Assembly (NCBI GenBank): GCA_963696645.1
Contig: CAVOKY010000007.1
Span: 992,001-1,056,000 of the forward strand
Source of the DNA: JAMXLO01 sp963696645
Lineage (GTDB): Bacteria > Pseudomonadota > Alphaproteobacteria > Acetobacterales > Acetobacteraceae
Direction of reading: 5' to 3'
Length of the DNA stretch: 64,000 bases
A program made the translations under genes and the position numbers. Position 1 is the first letter of the stretch, and each line of letters starts with the position of its first letter. This document shows, in pieces, positions 54,202 to 63,639 of the stretch. The notes below the pieces were generated by a model. The model was given only the letters and a program-made list of their open reading frames with translations. It had not been told where the DNA came from and ran no database searches.

Positions 54202-56110
54202 CTAGTCATCGCCTACTCCCATCGCGATGCCGGTCGCGCTGATCTCCAGTGCCGTGTTGCGTGGATTGCCCATGGCCCGGATGCACGCGAATATACCGTA
54301 GACCACCATGACAACCACAATCGCGGCGAACAGCGCGGCGAGACCTGCGTCGACATAGTCGTTGAACACGATCTGGTTCATCTGCTGCACCGTCTTGGCC
54401 GGTGCAAGGATGGTCCCCGCAGTGACGGCTGTGGAGAACTTCGCCGCATGGCTGAGAAAGCCGATCGCTGGATTGGCGCTGAACACCTTCTGCAACCCCG
54501 CCGTCACGGTGCATGCGACGAGCCACGCCGTCGGCGCGATCGTCACCCATGCGTAGCGCTGACGCTTCATCTTGAACAGCACCACGGTGCACAACGTCAA
54601 TGCGATGGCCGCCAGCATCTGATTGGCGGTGCCGAACAGCGGCCAGAGCGTCCAGATACCGCCGAACGGATCGATCACACCCTGGTAGAGAAAGTATCCC
54701 CACAACACGCATGCCAGCGCCGAACCGATCAGGTTGTTCGCCCAGGATTCGGTAGCCTTGAAGGCGGGCACCACGTTGCCAACCAAGTCCTAAATCATGA
54801 AACGGCACACGCGTGTTCCAGCATCCACCGTTGTCAGGATGAACAACGCTTCGAACAGAATCGCGAAGTGATACCAGATGCCCATCAGCAGCTTGCCACC
54901 GATCAGCCCTGACAGGATGCTGGCCATGCCGACTGCGAGCGTCGGCGCTCCACCGGTGCGCGACAGGATGCTGGTCTCTCCCACGTCATGGGCGATCTGC
55001 GTCAACATGTCCGGCGTTACGGTGAACCCCCAGCCCGTGACCACCTGGGCGGCATGCACGGCGTCGGTGCCGATCAGTCCGGCGCCACTGTTCATGGCGA
55101 AATAAACGCCAGGATGGATCACCGTGGCCGCGATCATCGCCATGATGGCGACGAATGACTCCATCAGCATCGCGCCGTAGCCGATGAGTCGAATCTGCAA
55201 CTCGTTCTCGATCATCTTCGGTGTCGTGCCCGACGCGATCAATGCGTGCCAGCCAGATACGGCGCCGCAGGCGATGGTAATGAAGAGGAACGGGAACAGT
55301 CCGCCGGCCCACACTGGCCCACTACCGTCGACGAAGCGTGTCACGGCCGCCATCTGCAAATCCGGCCGCACCACCATGATGCCGATCGCCAGCAGCAGGA
55401 TGGTGCCGACCTTGAGGAACGTGGAGAGATAGTCGCGCGGCGCCAGCAGCAGCCACACCGGCAGGACGGAGGCGACGAAGCCATAGCCGATGATGATCAA
55501 TGCGAGCGTGCTGCCCGGCAGATTGAAGAACGCCGCGAGAGCCGGCGTCTCGGAGATCGTCCGGCCGCCGATCAGTGCCGCGAGCAGCAGAATGGCGCCG
55601 AGAGCCGACATCTCGGCAAGCCGGCCCGGCCGCAGGAAGCGGCTGTAGACGCCCATCAGCAACGCGATCGGGATGGTGCAGAACACCGTGAACGTACCCC
55701 AGGGGCTGCCGATCAGCGCGTTGACCACAACGAGCGCCAGCACCGACAGCACGATGACGCAGATCAGCAGGATGCCGATGCCCGCGATGCCGCCGGCGAT
55801 CGGCCCCATCTCGGCGCGGATCATATCGCCGAGAGAACGACCGTCGCGACGGGTAGACAGGAACAGCACAGTCATGTCCTGCACCGCGCCAGCGAATACC
55901 ACGCCGGCAAGAATCCAAAGCGTGCCCGGCAGGTAGCCCATCTGTGCCGCCAGAACGGGCCCTACCAGCGGACCGGCCCCAGCGATTGCTGCGAAATGGT
56001 GGCCGAACAACACGATGCGATTGGTCGGCACGTAGTCTAGGCCGTCGTTGTGGCGGAAGGCCGGCGTCTGTCGCGTGCGATCGACGCGAAGCGCGTTGCC
56101 GGTGATGTAA
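54202..56110 (-). pseudogene. cstA: Main body of carbon starvation protein A, with in-frame TAG
   Basis: CstA is an inner-membrane transporter for pyruvate and peptides. This part carries DGLDYVPTNRIVLFGHHFAA, GAGPLVGPVLAAQMGYLPG, ILAGVVFAGAVQDMTVLFL and many further membrane helices. The first ~53 codons lie on the far side of the IS630 element (57291-57448). A TAG at 54790-54792 stands where the family has Gln (RFMI-Q-DLLGN): the same frame continues after it with DLVGNVVPAFKATESWANN through GIWTLWPLFGTANQML to a natural stop. The reconstructed gene (5-prime fragment + this part) is 2067 bases, 689 codons, with the TAG at codon 493. Both lesions would abolish function. Confidence 0.92.
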
Positions 56111-57287
56111 TACCAGAAGCTGGAAGTCCCGACTCTTCGGAGGGATTCCCGAATCGGCGGAACTCTGACTCCTTGTACCCTGAAGTTCTTTTGGGGGGTC
56201 ACGGCATGGGCAAGGCGATCGAGATCACGCGCTTGGACCGGTCCGCTGCTGAGCTGCGCGGCGTTGCCATTAAAACCCAGGATGCCGCCGTTACGCGACG
56301 CCTGCTGGGCATCGCGCTTTTGCTGGACGGTTGGTCGCGTGGCGAGGCTGCTACGGCCAGTGGGATGGACCGGCAGACGCTATGCGACTGGGTGCATCGC
56401 TACAACGCGTCTGACGTTTCCGGCCTGGCAACCGGCAGGCGCTCTGGACGCCCTTCGGCGCTGAACGAGGCGCAAATGGCTGAACTGAAGGAGATAGTGA
56501 TCAAAGGGCCTGATCCGGAGAAAGACGGCGTTGTGCGGTGGCGCTGCGTTGATCTGCGCGCGAAGATCGCCAGCCACTTCGCGGTTACGTTCCACAAGCG
56601 CAGCGTGGCCAAGCTGCTCTGCAAGCTCAAGCTGACGCGGTTGCAGCCGCGCCCCTACCATCCGAAGAAGGACGCAGCGGCGCAGGAGAGTTTCAAAATA
56701 AACTTCGCCAGCCTGATGAACGAAGTCCTGCCAGTATCCGCGACGGGCAAACCTGTGGAGGTGTGGTTCCAAGATGAAGCCAGAGTAGGCCAGAAGGGAT
56801 GGCTCCCGTACCAGTGGGCGCCGATTGGTTCCCGGCCACCCGCAGTACGGGATAACCGCCACGATTCGGTCTATCTGTTTGGTGCGATCTGCCCCGCTCG
56901 TGAGGTCGGCGCCGCGGTCATCATGCCCGCCGCCAATACCGAGGCAATGAACGAGCATCTGAAGGAAATCAGCACGCAGGTGCAGCCCGGTGCGCACGCC
57001 GTCCTGATCTGCGACGGCGCCGGCTGGCATCAGCGCGGCAAGAAGCTGAAAGTCCCAGTCAACATCACGCTAATCTCACTGCCACCCTATTCGCCGGAAC
57101 TCAACTCGATGGAGAACGTCTGGCACTACCTCCGGGCCAACAAGCTGAGCCTGTTGGTATGGGACAGCTACGAGGCCATCGTCACAGCTTGCAAGGATGC
57201 GTGGCATTTTCTGATCAGCGACCCCGATCGCATCAGATCCATCGGAACTCGCGCTTGGGCGTGCGTCATGACTTAGGGCTTCTGGTA
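56111..57287. mobile_element. IS630-family element inside cstA, 1.18 kb
   Basis: Inverted repeats start TACCAGAAGC at each end and continue with AAGTC at matching positions (about 17 of 23 match). A 3-base duplication TAA flanks both sides (56108-56110, 57288-57290); IS630 elements commonly target TA. Removing the element plus one TAA rejoins cstA in frame (…FYALY-ITGNALRVDRTRQ…), which fixes the ends firmly. Confidence 0.9.
56206..57276 (+). CDS. IS630-family transposase
   Basis: A 356-residue DDE transposase. The N-terminal helix-turn-helix region (GEAATASGMDRQTLCDWVHR) is followed by RRSGRPSALNEAQ. The catalytic triad is in VEVWFQDEARVGQ (Asp), HAVLICDGAGWHQ (Asp) and PPYSPELNSMENVWHYLR (Glu). 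This is the standard IS630/Tc1 relative. The ATG lies about 95 bases inside the left end. The gene is complete, so the element may be mobile. Confidence 0.93.
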   Translation: MGKAIEITRLDRSAAELRGVAIKTQDAAVTRRLLGIALLLDGWSRGEAATASGMDRQTLCDWVHRYNASDVSGLATGRRSGRPSALNEAQMAELKEIVIKGPDPEKDGVVRWRCVDLRAKIASHFAVTFHKRSVAKLLCKLKLTRLQPRPYHPKKDAAAQESFKINFASLMNEVLPVSATGKPVEVWFQDEARVGQKGWLPYQWAPIGSRPPAVRDNRHDSVYLFGAICPAREVGAAVIMPAANTEAMNEHLKEISTQVQPGAHAVLICDGAGWHQRGKKLKVPVNITLISLPPYSPELNSMENVWHYLRANKLSLLVWDSYEAIVTACKDAWHFLISDPDRIRSIGTRAWACVMT

Positions 57288-57290
57288 TAA

Positions 57291-57448
57291 AGCGCATAGA
57301 ATCTGTAGGCGATGAAGTAGATACACACTGCGGCAACGACGAGCCAGGTAGCGTTGACCGGTTCGTTCCTGGTCAGTGCGACGATACCGAATGAAATCGT
57401 ACCGAGCAGGATGACACCCGCCCAGATCAGCTTGTCGCGCATCGACAT
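57291..57448 (-). pseudogene. cstA: 5-prime fragment of cstA, cut off by the IS630 element
   Basis: Encodes the CstA N-terminus: MSMRDKLIWAGVILLGTISF, then GIVALTRNEPVNATWLVVAA and CIYFIAYRFYALY, the first two membrane helices. The next bases are the duplicated TAA and the IS end. The start has GAGGGAC five bases upstream. The upstream region carries a perfect FNR/FixK-type box. Confidence 0.88.
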
Positions 57449-57522
57449 TTCGTCCCTCGCTTCAGGCGGTCCGAGTGTATGGACCAGCGTAATAATTAAG
57501 ACTGAGCTAACGGAGGGACGCA

Positions 57523-57536
57523 TTGATCTGGATCAA
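57523..57536. promoter_or_regulatory. FNR/FixK-type binding site upstream of cstA
   Basis: The sequence TTGATCTGGATCAA is a perfect TTGAT-N4-ATCAA palindrome, the consensus for FNR, FixK and relatives. Its centre lies 81 bases upstream of the cstA ATG on the minus strand, a good distance for an activator. The gene on its other side points toward it, so cstA is the only likely target. It suggests oxygen-linked control of a pyruvate/peptide transporter. Confidence 0.7.
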
Positions 57537-57587
57537 GCCAGATTCTTACTGTTATGGCCGACCTTCTCAGATGATCTGTGGGCTGTC

Positions 57588-58814
57588 CTACCCAGCCAGA
57601 TCCAGCACCGCATCCAGCAGGACCTGCGCGCCACGTGCCACCTGCTCCGGTGTGGAATATTCGCGCGGGTTGTGGGTGATGCCGTCGACGCTGGGGATGA
57701 ACAACATGGCGCTCGGGCAGAGTGGCGCAATCAGCACCGAATCGTGGCCGGCAGCAGCAATCATGTCCCGCGTCGTGAGCTGGCGCGTCTCCGCCTTGCG
57801 GCGCAGCAGGTTGCCAAGGGACTGGTCGAAGGCGATGGGACCAAATGTGGTGTAAGGATCGACGTCGATCGCCACGCGGCGACGCATCGCTATGTCATCG
57901 AGCGCCTGGTGCAGTGTGGCCTCCAGGGCGATTGCACGCTGCGCCCGCTCGTGCCGCACATCGCAGTGCAGGCGCGTGATGTTGGCCACATTGCCGCGCG
58001 CATTGGGATAATTCTCGATCCAGGAAGCGGAGGCACGACCATGCGGTTCCGCCGACAGCGCGATGCGTTCGATCGCCAGGATGATTTCCGCGGTCGCGGC
58101 CAGACTGTCACGCCGCAGCTCCATCGCGGTGGGACCCACATGACTTGGCTCGCCGGTGATCGTCAGTTGGAAATAGCGCGCGTGAACGGTGCCGGTGACG
58201 ATGCCGATATCGGCGCCGGTCGCCTCCATGATCGGTCCCTGTTCGATGTGCGCCTCCAGCCAACATGCCCAGCCACGTGGCGACGGCGTCAGGGCGCCGG
58301 CCTGACCACTGGCCTGCAGCGCCTGCCGCACGGTGGTGCCCCGGTCATCGGTGATCGCGAGCGCGTCTTCCAACGTCATGTCGGCAGCGTGCACGCGGCT
58401 GCCCATCATGGCGGGGCGGAAGCGGCTGCCTTCCTCGTTGGTCCAGTTCACCAACTCCAGCGGCGCACGCGTCCGGATGCCCGCGTCTTCCAGTGCTCGC
58501 ATGACCTCGAGGCCCGCGAGCACGCCAAACACGCCATCGAACCGGCCGCCGGTTGGCACGGTGTCGAGATGACTGCCAAAGGCGACGGCGTGCGCGGGGG
58601 CATCCTTGCCCTCACGGCGGAGGAACATATTGCCGATCGCGTCCTGCTCGAAGCGCAGGTTGAGCGGCTTGCACCACTCCAGCAGCAGGGCGCGGGCCTG
58701 GGCATCCTCCGGTGAAAGGGCGAGACGACAACTGCCCCCTTCCTGTGTGGGCCCGATTGCCGCCATGTGCATGATCGACTGCTACAGGCGGTCTGCATTG
58801 ATCGATGGTGTCAT
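57588..58814 (-). CDS. M20-type Zn amidohydrolase (N-carbamoyl-amino acid hydrolase / allantoate amidohydrolase family), TAG at codon 11
   Basis: A di-zinc hydrolase that splits N-carbamoyl or ureido groups. Metal ligands: HLDTVPTGGRFDGVFG (His, Asp), WTNEEGSRFRPAM (Glu pair), EAHIEQGPIME and the late SVDGITHNPREYS (His). The true start is the ATG at 58814: it overlaps the upstream stop (ATGA), has GGGAGA before it, and reads MTPSINADRL, then TAG, then QSIMHMAAIGPTQEGG. Relatives have Trp there (DRLWQS), so TGG has become TAG at 58782-58784. Ten bases after the TAG an ATG (58772) could restart translation and give a 394-residue near-complete enzyme. So it may still work, despite the nonsense codon. 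Confidence 0.85.
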
Positions 58815-59650
58815 GCGTTCTCCCGCGGATGGTGCAAGGCCGGATTGTTGATGCGATCGCTATCGGTCGCACGGCCCCAGGGCACGACGGTAATTTCCGG
58901 CCAGATCGTCTTCGCACGCTGCGCCTTGCTGGTGTGGGACGTGGCGTTGTCGAGCACGCGATTGGGCCGCACGATCATGCCAAAGAGGTCCTCGAGACCG
59001 AACGGCGCGGCCACGTCGAACCGATCATCCTCCTCCAGTCGTATACCGATGGCATGGACGACCGAGGCGTATCGCTGCAGCGCCTCGTCGGCCGAAGCCA
59101 GCGTATCGTAGCGGACACCGAAACGAGCCGCGAACCAACGATGCACCCGGGCCTGATTGCGCACCTCGACCGGCCCCACGCATCCCCGGGTGGCCGCGCC
59201 CACCCGTCGAATGATGGCGTCCTCCGCTTCCCACGAGAGATCGTCCGCGTCGAAGTAGGTCAGGTCGTAGTCCTTGATTCCGGTTCCACGTGGTCGGCCG
59301 GTGAGATGATTCCACACCGTCTGATACAGGCAGCCGGCGACAAGCCGCCATTGCGGCAAGCCGACCGATCGGAGCCGCACGAGCAGAAGCATCAGGTCAG
59401 GATCGGCCCGGATGATCGTCTCGAACCGATGTTGCAGGTTCTCGGTTGCATCGTCCGTCGGCGCGGCAGGAGAGGAGCCCGGCTGTGTGGCGCTGCCGCC
59501 CGCAGCCGAAAGGCCGGCCGCATCGCGCCCGCCATCCCCAATCACGCGCGTGCCATCGACAGGATTGCAGTCCGTCTCCACACCGAGACCAATATGCGTT
59601 GAAGCCAACTTGCCAGCCCGGCCGCGCAGTCGCAAACCTGCGGGCGACAT
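58811..59650 (-). CDS. Nucleotidyltransferase-like protein (DUF925 type)
   Basis: A 279-residue protein. The conserved ~190-residue core begins HRFETIIRADPDLMLLLVRL and includes LPQWRLVAGCLYQTVWNHLT, RGTGIKDYDLTYFDADDLSW (acidic metal-binding cluster), PVEVRNQARVHRWFAARFG and AAPFGLEDLFGMIVRPN. These proteins are assigned to the nucleotidyltransferase superfamily, but no substrate is known. The first ~85 residues are low-complexity and may not be translated: starts inside are possible. Its stop overlaps the amidohydrolase start (ATGA), so the two are coupled. The start is 13 bases from the divergent flavoprotein gene. Confidence 0.75.
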   Translation of the reverse strand: MSPAGLRLRGRAGKLASTHIGLGVETDCNPVDGTRVIGDGGRDAAGLSAAGGSATQPGSSPAAPTDDATENLQHRFETIIRADPDLMLLLVRLRSVGLPQWRLVAGCLYQTVWNHLTGRPRGTGIKDYDLTYFDADDLSWEAEDAIIRRVGAATRGCVGPVEVRNQARVHRWFAARFGVRYDTLASADEALQRYASVVHAIGIRLEEDDRFDVAAPFGLEDLFGMIVRPNRVLDNATSHTSKAQRAKTIWPEITVVPWGRATDSDRINNPALHHPRENA

Positions 59651-59663
59651 CTGAGGATCAGCG

Positions 59664-61046
59664 ATGCCCGAAGCCGCCGATACCGTGATCGCCGCCGCCC
59701 GCGACTTCCTTGGCGACCGCATCACCACCAACGCCACACTTCGAGAACACCACTCGCACGGCCAGGACACCCAGCCGCCGGTCCTTCCGGACGCCGTCGC
59801 GTTCATCGAGACGTCCGACGAGGCCGCCCACTTGTTGGCGCTCTGCTATGCTAACCACGTCCCGGTGGTAGCCTGGGGCGCGGGCACGTCGCTGGAGGGC
59901 CACGTGACGCCGGTGCGTGGCGGCATCACGCTCGACCTGTCGCGCATGACCCGCATCATCGAGGTCAGCCAGCCCGACATGGACTGCCGCGTCGAGGCTG
60001 GCGTCACGCGCGACCAACTCAACGCGCATCTGCGCGACCAGGGGCTGTTCTTCCCGGTCGATCCCGGCACCGCGCTTTGCACCCTGGGTGGCATGTGCGC
60101 CACCCGCGCCTCCGGCACCAACGCCGTGCGCTATGGGACGATCCGCGAAAACGTGCTGGGCCTGACAGTGGCGATGGCCGATGGCCGGCTGGTCCGCACC
60201 GGCGGCCGCGTGCGCAAGTCGGCCACCGGCTACGACCTGACCCGGCTGTTCATCGGCTCCGAGGGCACCCTCGGCGTCATCACGGAAATCCAGCTTCGCC
60301 TGCACGGCATACCAGAGGCCGTGTCATCCGCGACCTGTCAGTTCCCCACATTGCGCGGCGCGGTTGAGACGGTGATCGCCATCATGCAGATGGGCATCCC
60401 GGTGGCACGCATGGAGTTGCTGGACGAGGTGCAGATGGCGGCATGCATTGCCTATTCGAAGCTGGAAGGCCTGGAGCCACTGCCCAGCCTGTTCTTCGAA
60501 TTCCACGGCACGACGGCGGCGGTGGCGGAACAGGCCCAGCAGGCGGAGGAAATCGCCGCGGATAATAATGGCCAGGGCTTCCGCTGGGCCACCGACGCTG
60601 CGGAGCGTGGCAAGCTGTGGCAGGCGAGGCATGACGCATACTGGGCCTGCCTGGCGCTGAAGCCCGGCCATCAGGGCATCGCTACCGATGCGATTGTCCC
60701 CATTTCGATGCTTGACGCGGCGATTCTCGGCGCCAAGGAGGACATCGCCGCGTCGCGTCTGACCGCGCCGATCGTGGGCCATGTCGGCGATGGCAACTTC
60801 CACACGGTGATCCTGGTGCCGCCGGAACCCGATGGGCTGCAACGTGCCTGGGACCTCGACAAGAAGATCGTCGCGCGGGCGCTGGCGCTGGGTGGTTCGT
60901 GCAGCGGCGAGCATGGGGTGGGGATCGGCAAGCGCGAGTTCCTCGAACAGGAGCACGGGGCCGAGGCACTGGCGGTGATGCGCTCCGTCAAGCAGGCGCT
61001 GGATCCGAGGGGTATTCTGAATCCCGGGAAGCTGTTCCTGAATTGA
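59664..61046 (+). CDS. FAD-linked oxidase, GlcD / D-lactate dehydrogenase type
   Basis: A 460-residue flavoprotein of the GlcD/D-LDH family. The FAD-binding PCMH domain has VPVVAWGAGTSLEGHVTPVR and VDPGTALCTLGGMCATRASG, then RYGTIRENVLGLTVAMADG, LVRTGGRVRKSATGYDLTRL and FIGSEGTLGVITEIQLRL. The C-terminal cap ends HVGDGNFHTVILVPPEPDGL, GSCSGEHGVGIGKREFLEQE, HGAEALAVMRSVKQALDPRG and ILNPGKLFLN. These match enzymes that oxidise D-2-hydroxy acids (lactate or glycolate) and pass electrons to quinones or a cytochrome. A single-subunit form is likely since no glcE or glcF lies adjacent. Length and motifs are normal. Confidence 0.9.
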   Translation: MPEAADTVIAAARDFLGDRITTNATLREHHSHGQDTQPPVLPDAVAFIETSDEAAHLLALCYANHVPVVAWGAGTSLEGHVTPVRGGITLDLSRMTRIIEVSQPDMDCRVEAGVTRDQLNAHLRDQGLFFPVDPGTALCTLGGMCATRASGTNAVRYGTIRENVLGLTVAMADGRLVRTGGRVRKSATGYDLTRLFIGSEGTLGVITEIQLRLHGIPEAVSSATCQFPTLRGAVETVIAIMQMGIPVARMELLDEVQMAACIAYSKLEGLEPLPSLFFEFHGTTAAVAEQAQQAEEIAADNNGQGFRWATDAAERGKLWQARHDAYWACLALKPGHQGIATDAIVPISMLDAAILGAKEDIAASRLTAPIVGHVGDGNFHTVILVPPEPDGLQRAWDLDKKIVARALALGGSCSGEHGVGIGKREFLEQEHGAEALAVMRSVKQALDPRGILNPGKLFLN

Positions 61047-61200
61047 CATCATCGCTCGGCTCATACCGATCGGAACCGCACCTCCCCAATCATGGCGGAT
61101 CAGGCCCGCGATGCCGCCGGCCGTGATCGCGTCGTTCCGTGTGCCGATAATGTAATTCATGTGGTTGGCCGCTTGACCGCGGCAACGACGCTGCATTGGA

Positions 61201-62040
61201 ATGCCTGAACCGCGCATCCACGAGCCGATGGGGCGAGCGCCCGTGCCCAACATACAGCCAGACCTGTTTTCCGGATCGGGACTCCCTGCGGCGCCATTCG
61301 CATCGTCGACCGGTAAGCTCCCGTGCCCCGCGCCAGCTGATCTCGACGATGCCGCCTTGCTTGCGGCAATCCCGTCCTCTGGCATCTCCGACGGCCCCAA
61401 GCTGGCAGCCGAGGCGGGACGCCGCCGGCTCGCCACGGCCATCCCGGTTCTGATGGACTATTGCCGCCGCTTTGCCGGCTTCGGCGTTCAGCACGCGCTG
61501 CCGGAGCAGATTGCCGCGCTGAATGCGCTCGGCACGATTGGCGGCCTTGACGCGGCGCACGCTGTCGCGCAGATTATCAGCAGTGCCTGGGTGCAAGGGC
61601 CAACGCTGGCGAGCGCGGCAGCGGTCGCCGCGCGGCTCCAGGCACGCCTGCCCGCCAACGTCGTGCTGACGCTGCTACGCCATGCCGATCCCGCGATTCG
61701 AGCCAACGCCTGCCGCCTGGCACGCCCCGGCCCCGACATCACCGAGACCCTGATCGACCTGCTCGGCGACCTGCATCCTGAAGTCAATATGGCAGCAGCC
61801 TGCACACTTGGACGCATGGGCCGCCAGGAGGCCAGACCACTGCTCATGCGGGCGTTGCGCCAGGCGCCGTCACTCTCAGTGGTTGAGGCCGTGCCTCAGG
61901 TCGCGGACGAAGACTGCGTCGTCTTGCTGGGCCGGATCGCGCGCACTTCACCCGATCTCGCCACCGCGGCGCGCGATGCCATCGAAGCCAGCGAACACCC
62001 GATCGCCGCGAGGGTTCTGGCGGGGCTGGGCGGACCGTAA
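61201..62040 (+). CDS. HEAT-repeat protein of unknown role
   Basis: A 279-residue all-helical protein. From about 85 it shows helical repeats of HEAT/PBS-lyase type: EQIAALNALGTIGGLDAAHA, PTLASAAAVAARLQARLPAN, AIRANACRLARPGPDITETL, HPEVNMAAACTLGRMGRQEA and RPLLMRALRQAPSLSVVEAV. The N-terminal 60 residues look disordered, rich in Pro and Ser. Such proteins are scaffolds or help attach bilins. No adjacent partner. No signal peptide, so cytoplasmic. Confidence 0.75.
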   Translation: MPEPRIHEPMGRAPVPNIQPDLFSGSGLPAAPFASSTGKLPCPAPADLDDAALLAAIPSSGISDGPKLAAEAGRRRLATAIPVLMDYCRRFAGFGVQHALPEQIAALNALGTIGGLDAAHAVAQIISSAWVQGPTLASAAAVAARLQARLPANVVLTLLRHADPAIRANACRLARPGPDITETLIDLLGDLHPEVNMAAACTLGRMGRQEARPLLMRALRQAPSLSVVEAVPQVADEDCVVLLGRIARTSPDLATAARDAIEASEHPIAARVLAGLGGP

Positions 62041-62165
62041 CGGAGTTGGCGCCCCATCAACCGTCGCCACCAGCTTGGCGCTGGACCGACAGCGAACCCC
62101 GTCCCCTGCTCCAACGCGCGCTGGTCGACTTGCCTGCGCGGCGTTGCCGTGCCGCACCTTCGATG

Positions 62166-62495
62166 TCATTTCAATGCGCCGGTGGTAAGCCCCGCCACGA
62201 TCTTGCGTTGCAGCAGCAGGAATAGGATGAGGACGGGGAACGCGAAGACCGAGGCGAATGCCATCACCCGATCCCAGTCAGCGTACTCCGCGCCGATAAA
62301 ACTGTAGATGCCGACGGTCGTGGGTTGCAATTCCTGCTTGCTCAGCAGCGTCAGCGGATAGACGAATTGCCCGTACGCCTGCACGAAGCTCAACACGCCC
62401 ACGACGATGAGCGGCACGCGCATGATCGGCAACACGATCCGCCAGAACGTCTGGAACGTCTTGCAGTCGTCGACGCGTGACGTTTCCTCGACCTC
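62166..62495 (-). pseudogene. Remnant of a sugar ABC transporter permease (MalG type)
   Basis: Only the C-terminal third survives. It starts within the EAA loop (EVEETSRVDDCKTFQTFWRI) that contacts the ATPase, and then gives VLPIMRVPLIVVGVLSFVQA, GIYSFIGAEYADWDRVMAFA and SVFAFPVLILFLLLQRKIVA. The first ~170 residues with four membrane helices are missing. No other transporter parts are nearby. The 358 bases between this remnant and the alpha/beta hydrolase gene show no gene I can recognise. Confidence 0.8.
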
Positions 62496-62853
62496 CATCA
62501 GTGGTCGTCGGCATCTATTTCGCGCTTCGCTGGTCATTGTCGCTGCTGCGCATCAGGTTGGCATAGCGCCTGCTGTGTTCTTGATGGAAGGTGGCAGCGA
62601 TAGCCAATTCTTCTCTGCCGATCGCCATGCCGAACACGATCAACGTTGAAAGGTGACGTTGTTGATCATCCTGTCCCGGAACAAGACCTAGCAATAATCA
62701 CACCCCGGCGGCGGTGATTCATTTCGCGCGAAATCGCACGACGCTAACTATGCTCCAGCGGGCTTGGGTCCTCTGACGCCCAAGCTCGTGTCCAGGTCGT
62801 GCTCTCCTGGATGCCCCGCATCGAGGCGGAGATCGATCTGATCGGATGCGATC

Positions 62854-63639
62854 CTACTGGGCGGCTGTCGCCATGGATTGCGCCGCTGCCACCGGCCGAT
62901 ACGCCCGTAGGAATGTGCGGATGTGGCGCACCGCCAGCGGAATCTTGTCCTTGGTGTCTTTCCACGGATAGAGGCTCACTTGCGCGTTCGGCGCGAGATG
63001 CACCGTTTCCATGGCAACGACATACGGATGCCCCGGCACATCGTCCGGCAACACCAGGATCGGCGTTTTGCAGTTGCGCACGAAATCGCGCGTCACGGTG
63101 TACACGAAGTCGGAGCGGGCGCGATACATGTTGGTCAGGAAGGCGTCGACCATCGCCATCGTGATGTCGGGCCGGCGGGCGCATAGCTCCGGACCCCAGC
63201 CCTTCATGTTGTTGTTGTAGGAGAGATCGGGCATCTCAGGGCGGTAACCGCTGGGCTGCGCCGGCACGGCCGCGATGACGCGGTCGCCGGCGCGCTTCAG
63301 CAGATTCCAGATGAAGGGGCCGCCGATGCAGAAACCGAGTACCATGAAATTACGGATGCCGAGGTGATCCATCAGGCCGATGTGATCGTCGGTATAGGCG
63401 TCCCACGGACGGTCGGTCTCGAGTGGACCTGAGGACTCGCCACCCTTGGCGTTGCGCAGATCCGCGGCGATGACGCGGAATTCGTCCTTGAACTCGTCGA
63501 ACGGATTGAACGGGTGGCTCGAGGTCGCCAGGCCCGCGACTGTCGAGTTCAGCCCGCCGCCGGGGATGACCAGCAGCGGGAAGCCGGAGCCGGCCTCTTC
63601 GTAATGGATGCGGACGTTGCCTTTTTCGTAGAACGGCAT
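62854..63639 (-). CDS. Alpha/beta hydrolase with Cys in the nucleophile elbow
   Basis: A 261-residue alpha/beta hydrolase. The oxyanion strand is PLLVIPGGGLNSTVAGLATS. The nucleophile elbow reads MVLGFCIGGPFIWN, so Cys104 replaces the usual Ser, as in dienelactone hydrolases. The acid and base are probably in LVLPDDVPGHPYVV (Asp, His). The start has AGGAGAG 8-14 bases before ATG, and the complete frame has family length. It stands alone. The substrate could be a lactone or thioester. A long AT-rich region lies ahead of it (63640-63870), in which I see no gene. Confidence 0.85.
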   Translation of the reverse strand: MPFYEKGNVRIHYEEAGSGFPLLVIPGGGLNSTVAGLATSSHPFNPFDEFKDEFRVIAADLRNAKGGESSGPLETDRPWDAYTDDHIGLMDHLGIRNFMVLGFCIGGPFIWNLLKRAGDRVIAAVPAQPSGYRPEMPDLSYNNNMKGWGPELCARRPDITMAMVDAFLTNMYRARSDFVYTVTRDFVRNCKTPILVLPDDVPGHPYVVAMETVHLAPNAQVSLYPWKDTKDKIPLAVRHIRTFLRAYRPVAAAQSMATAAQ

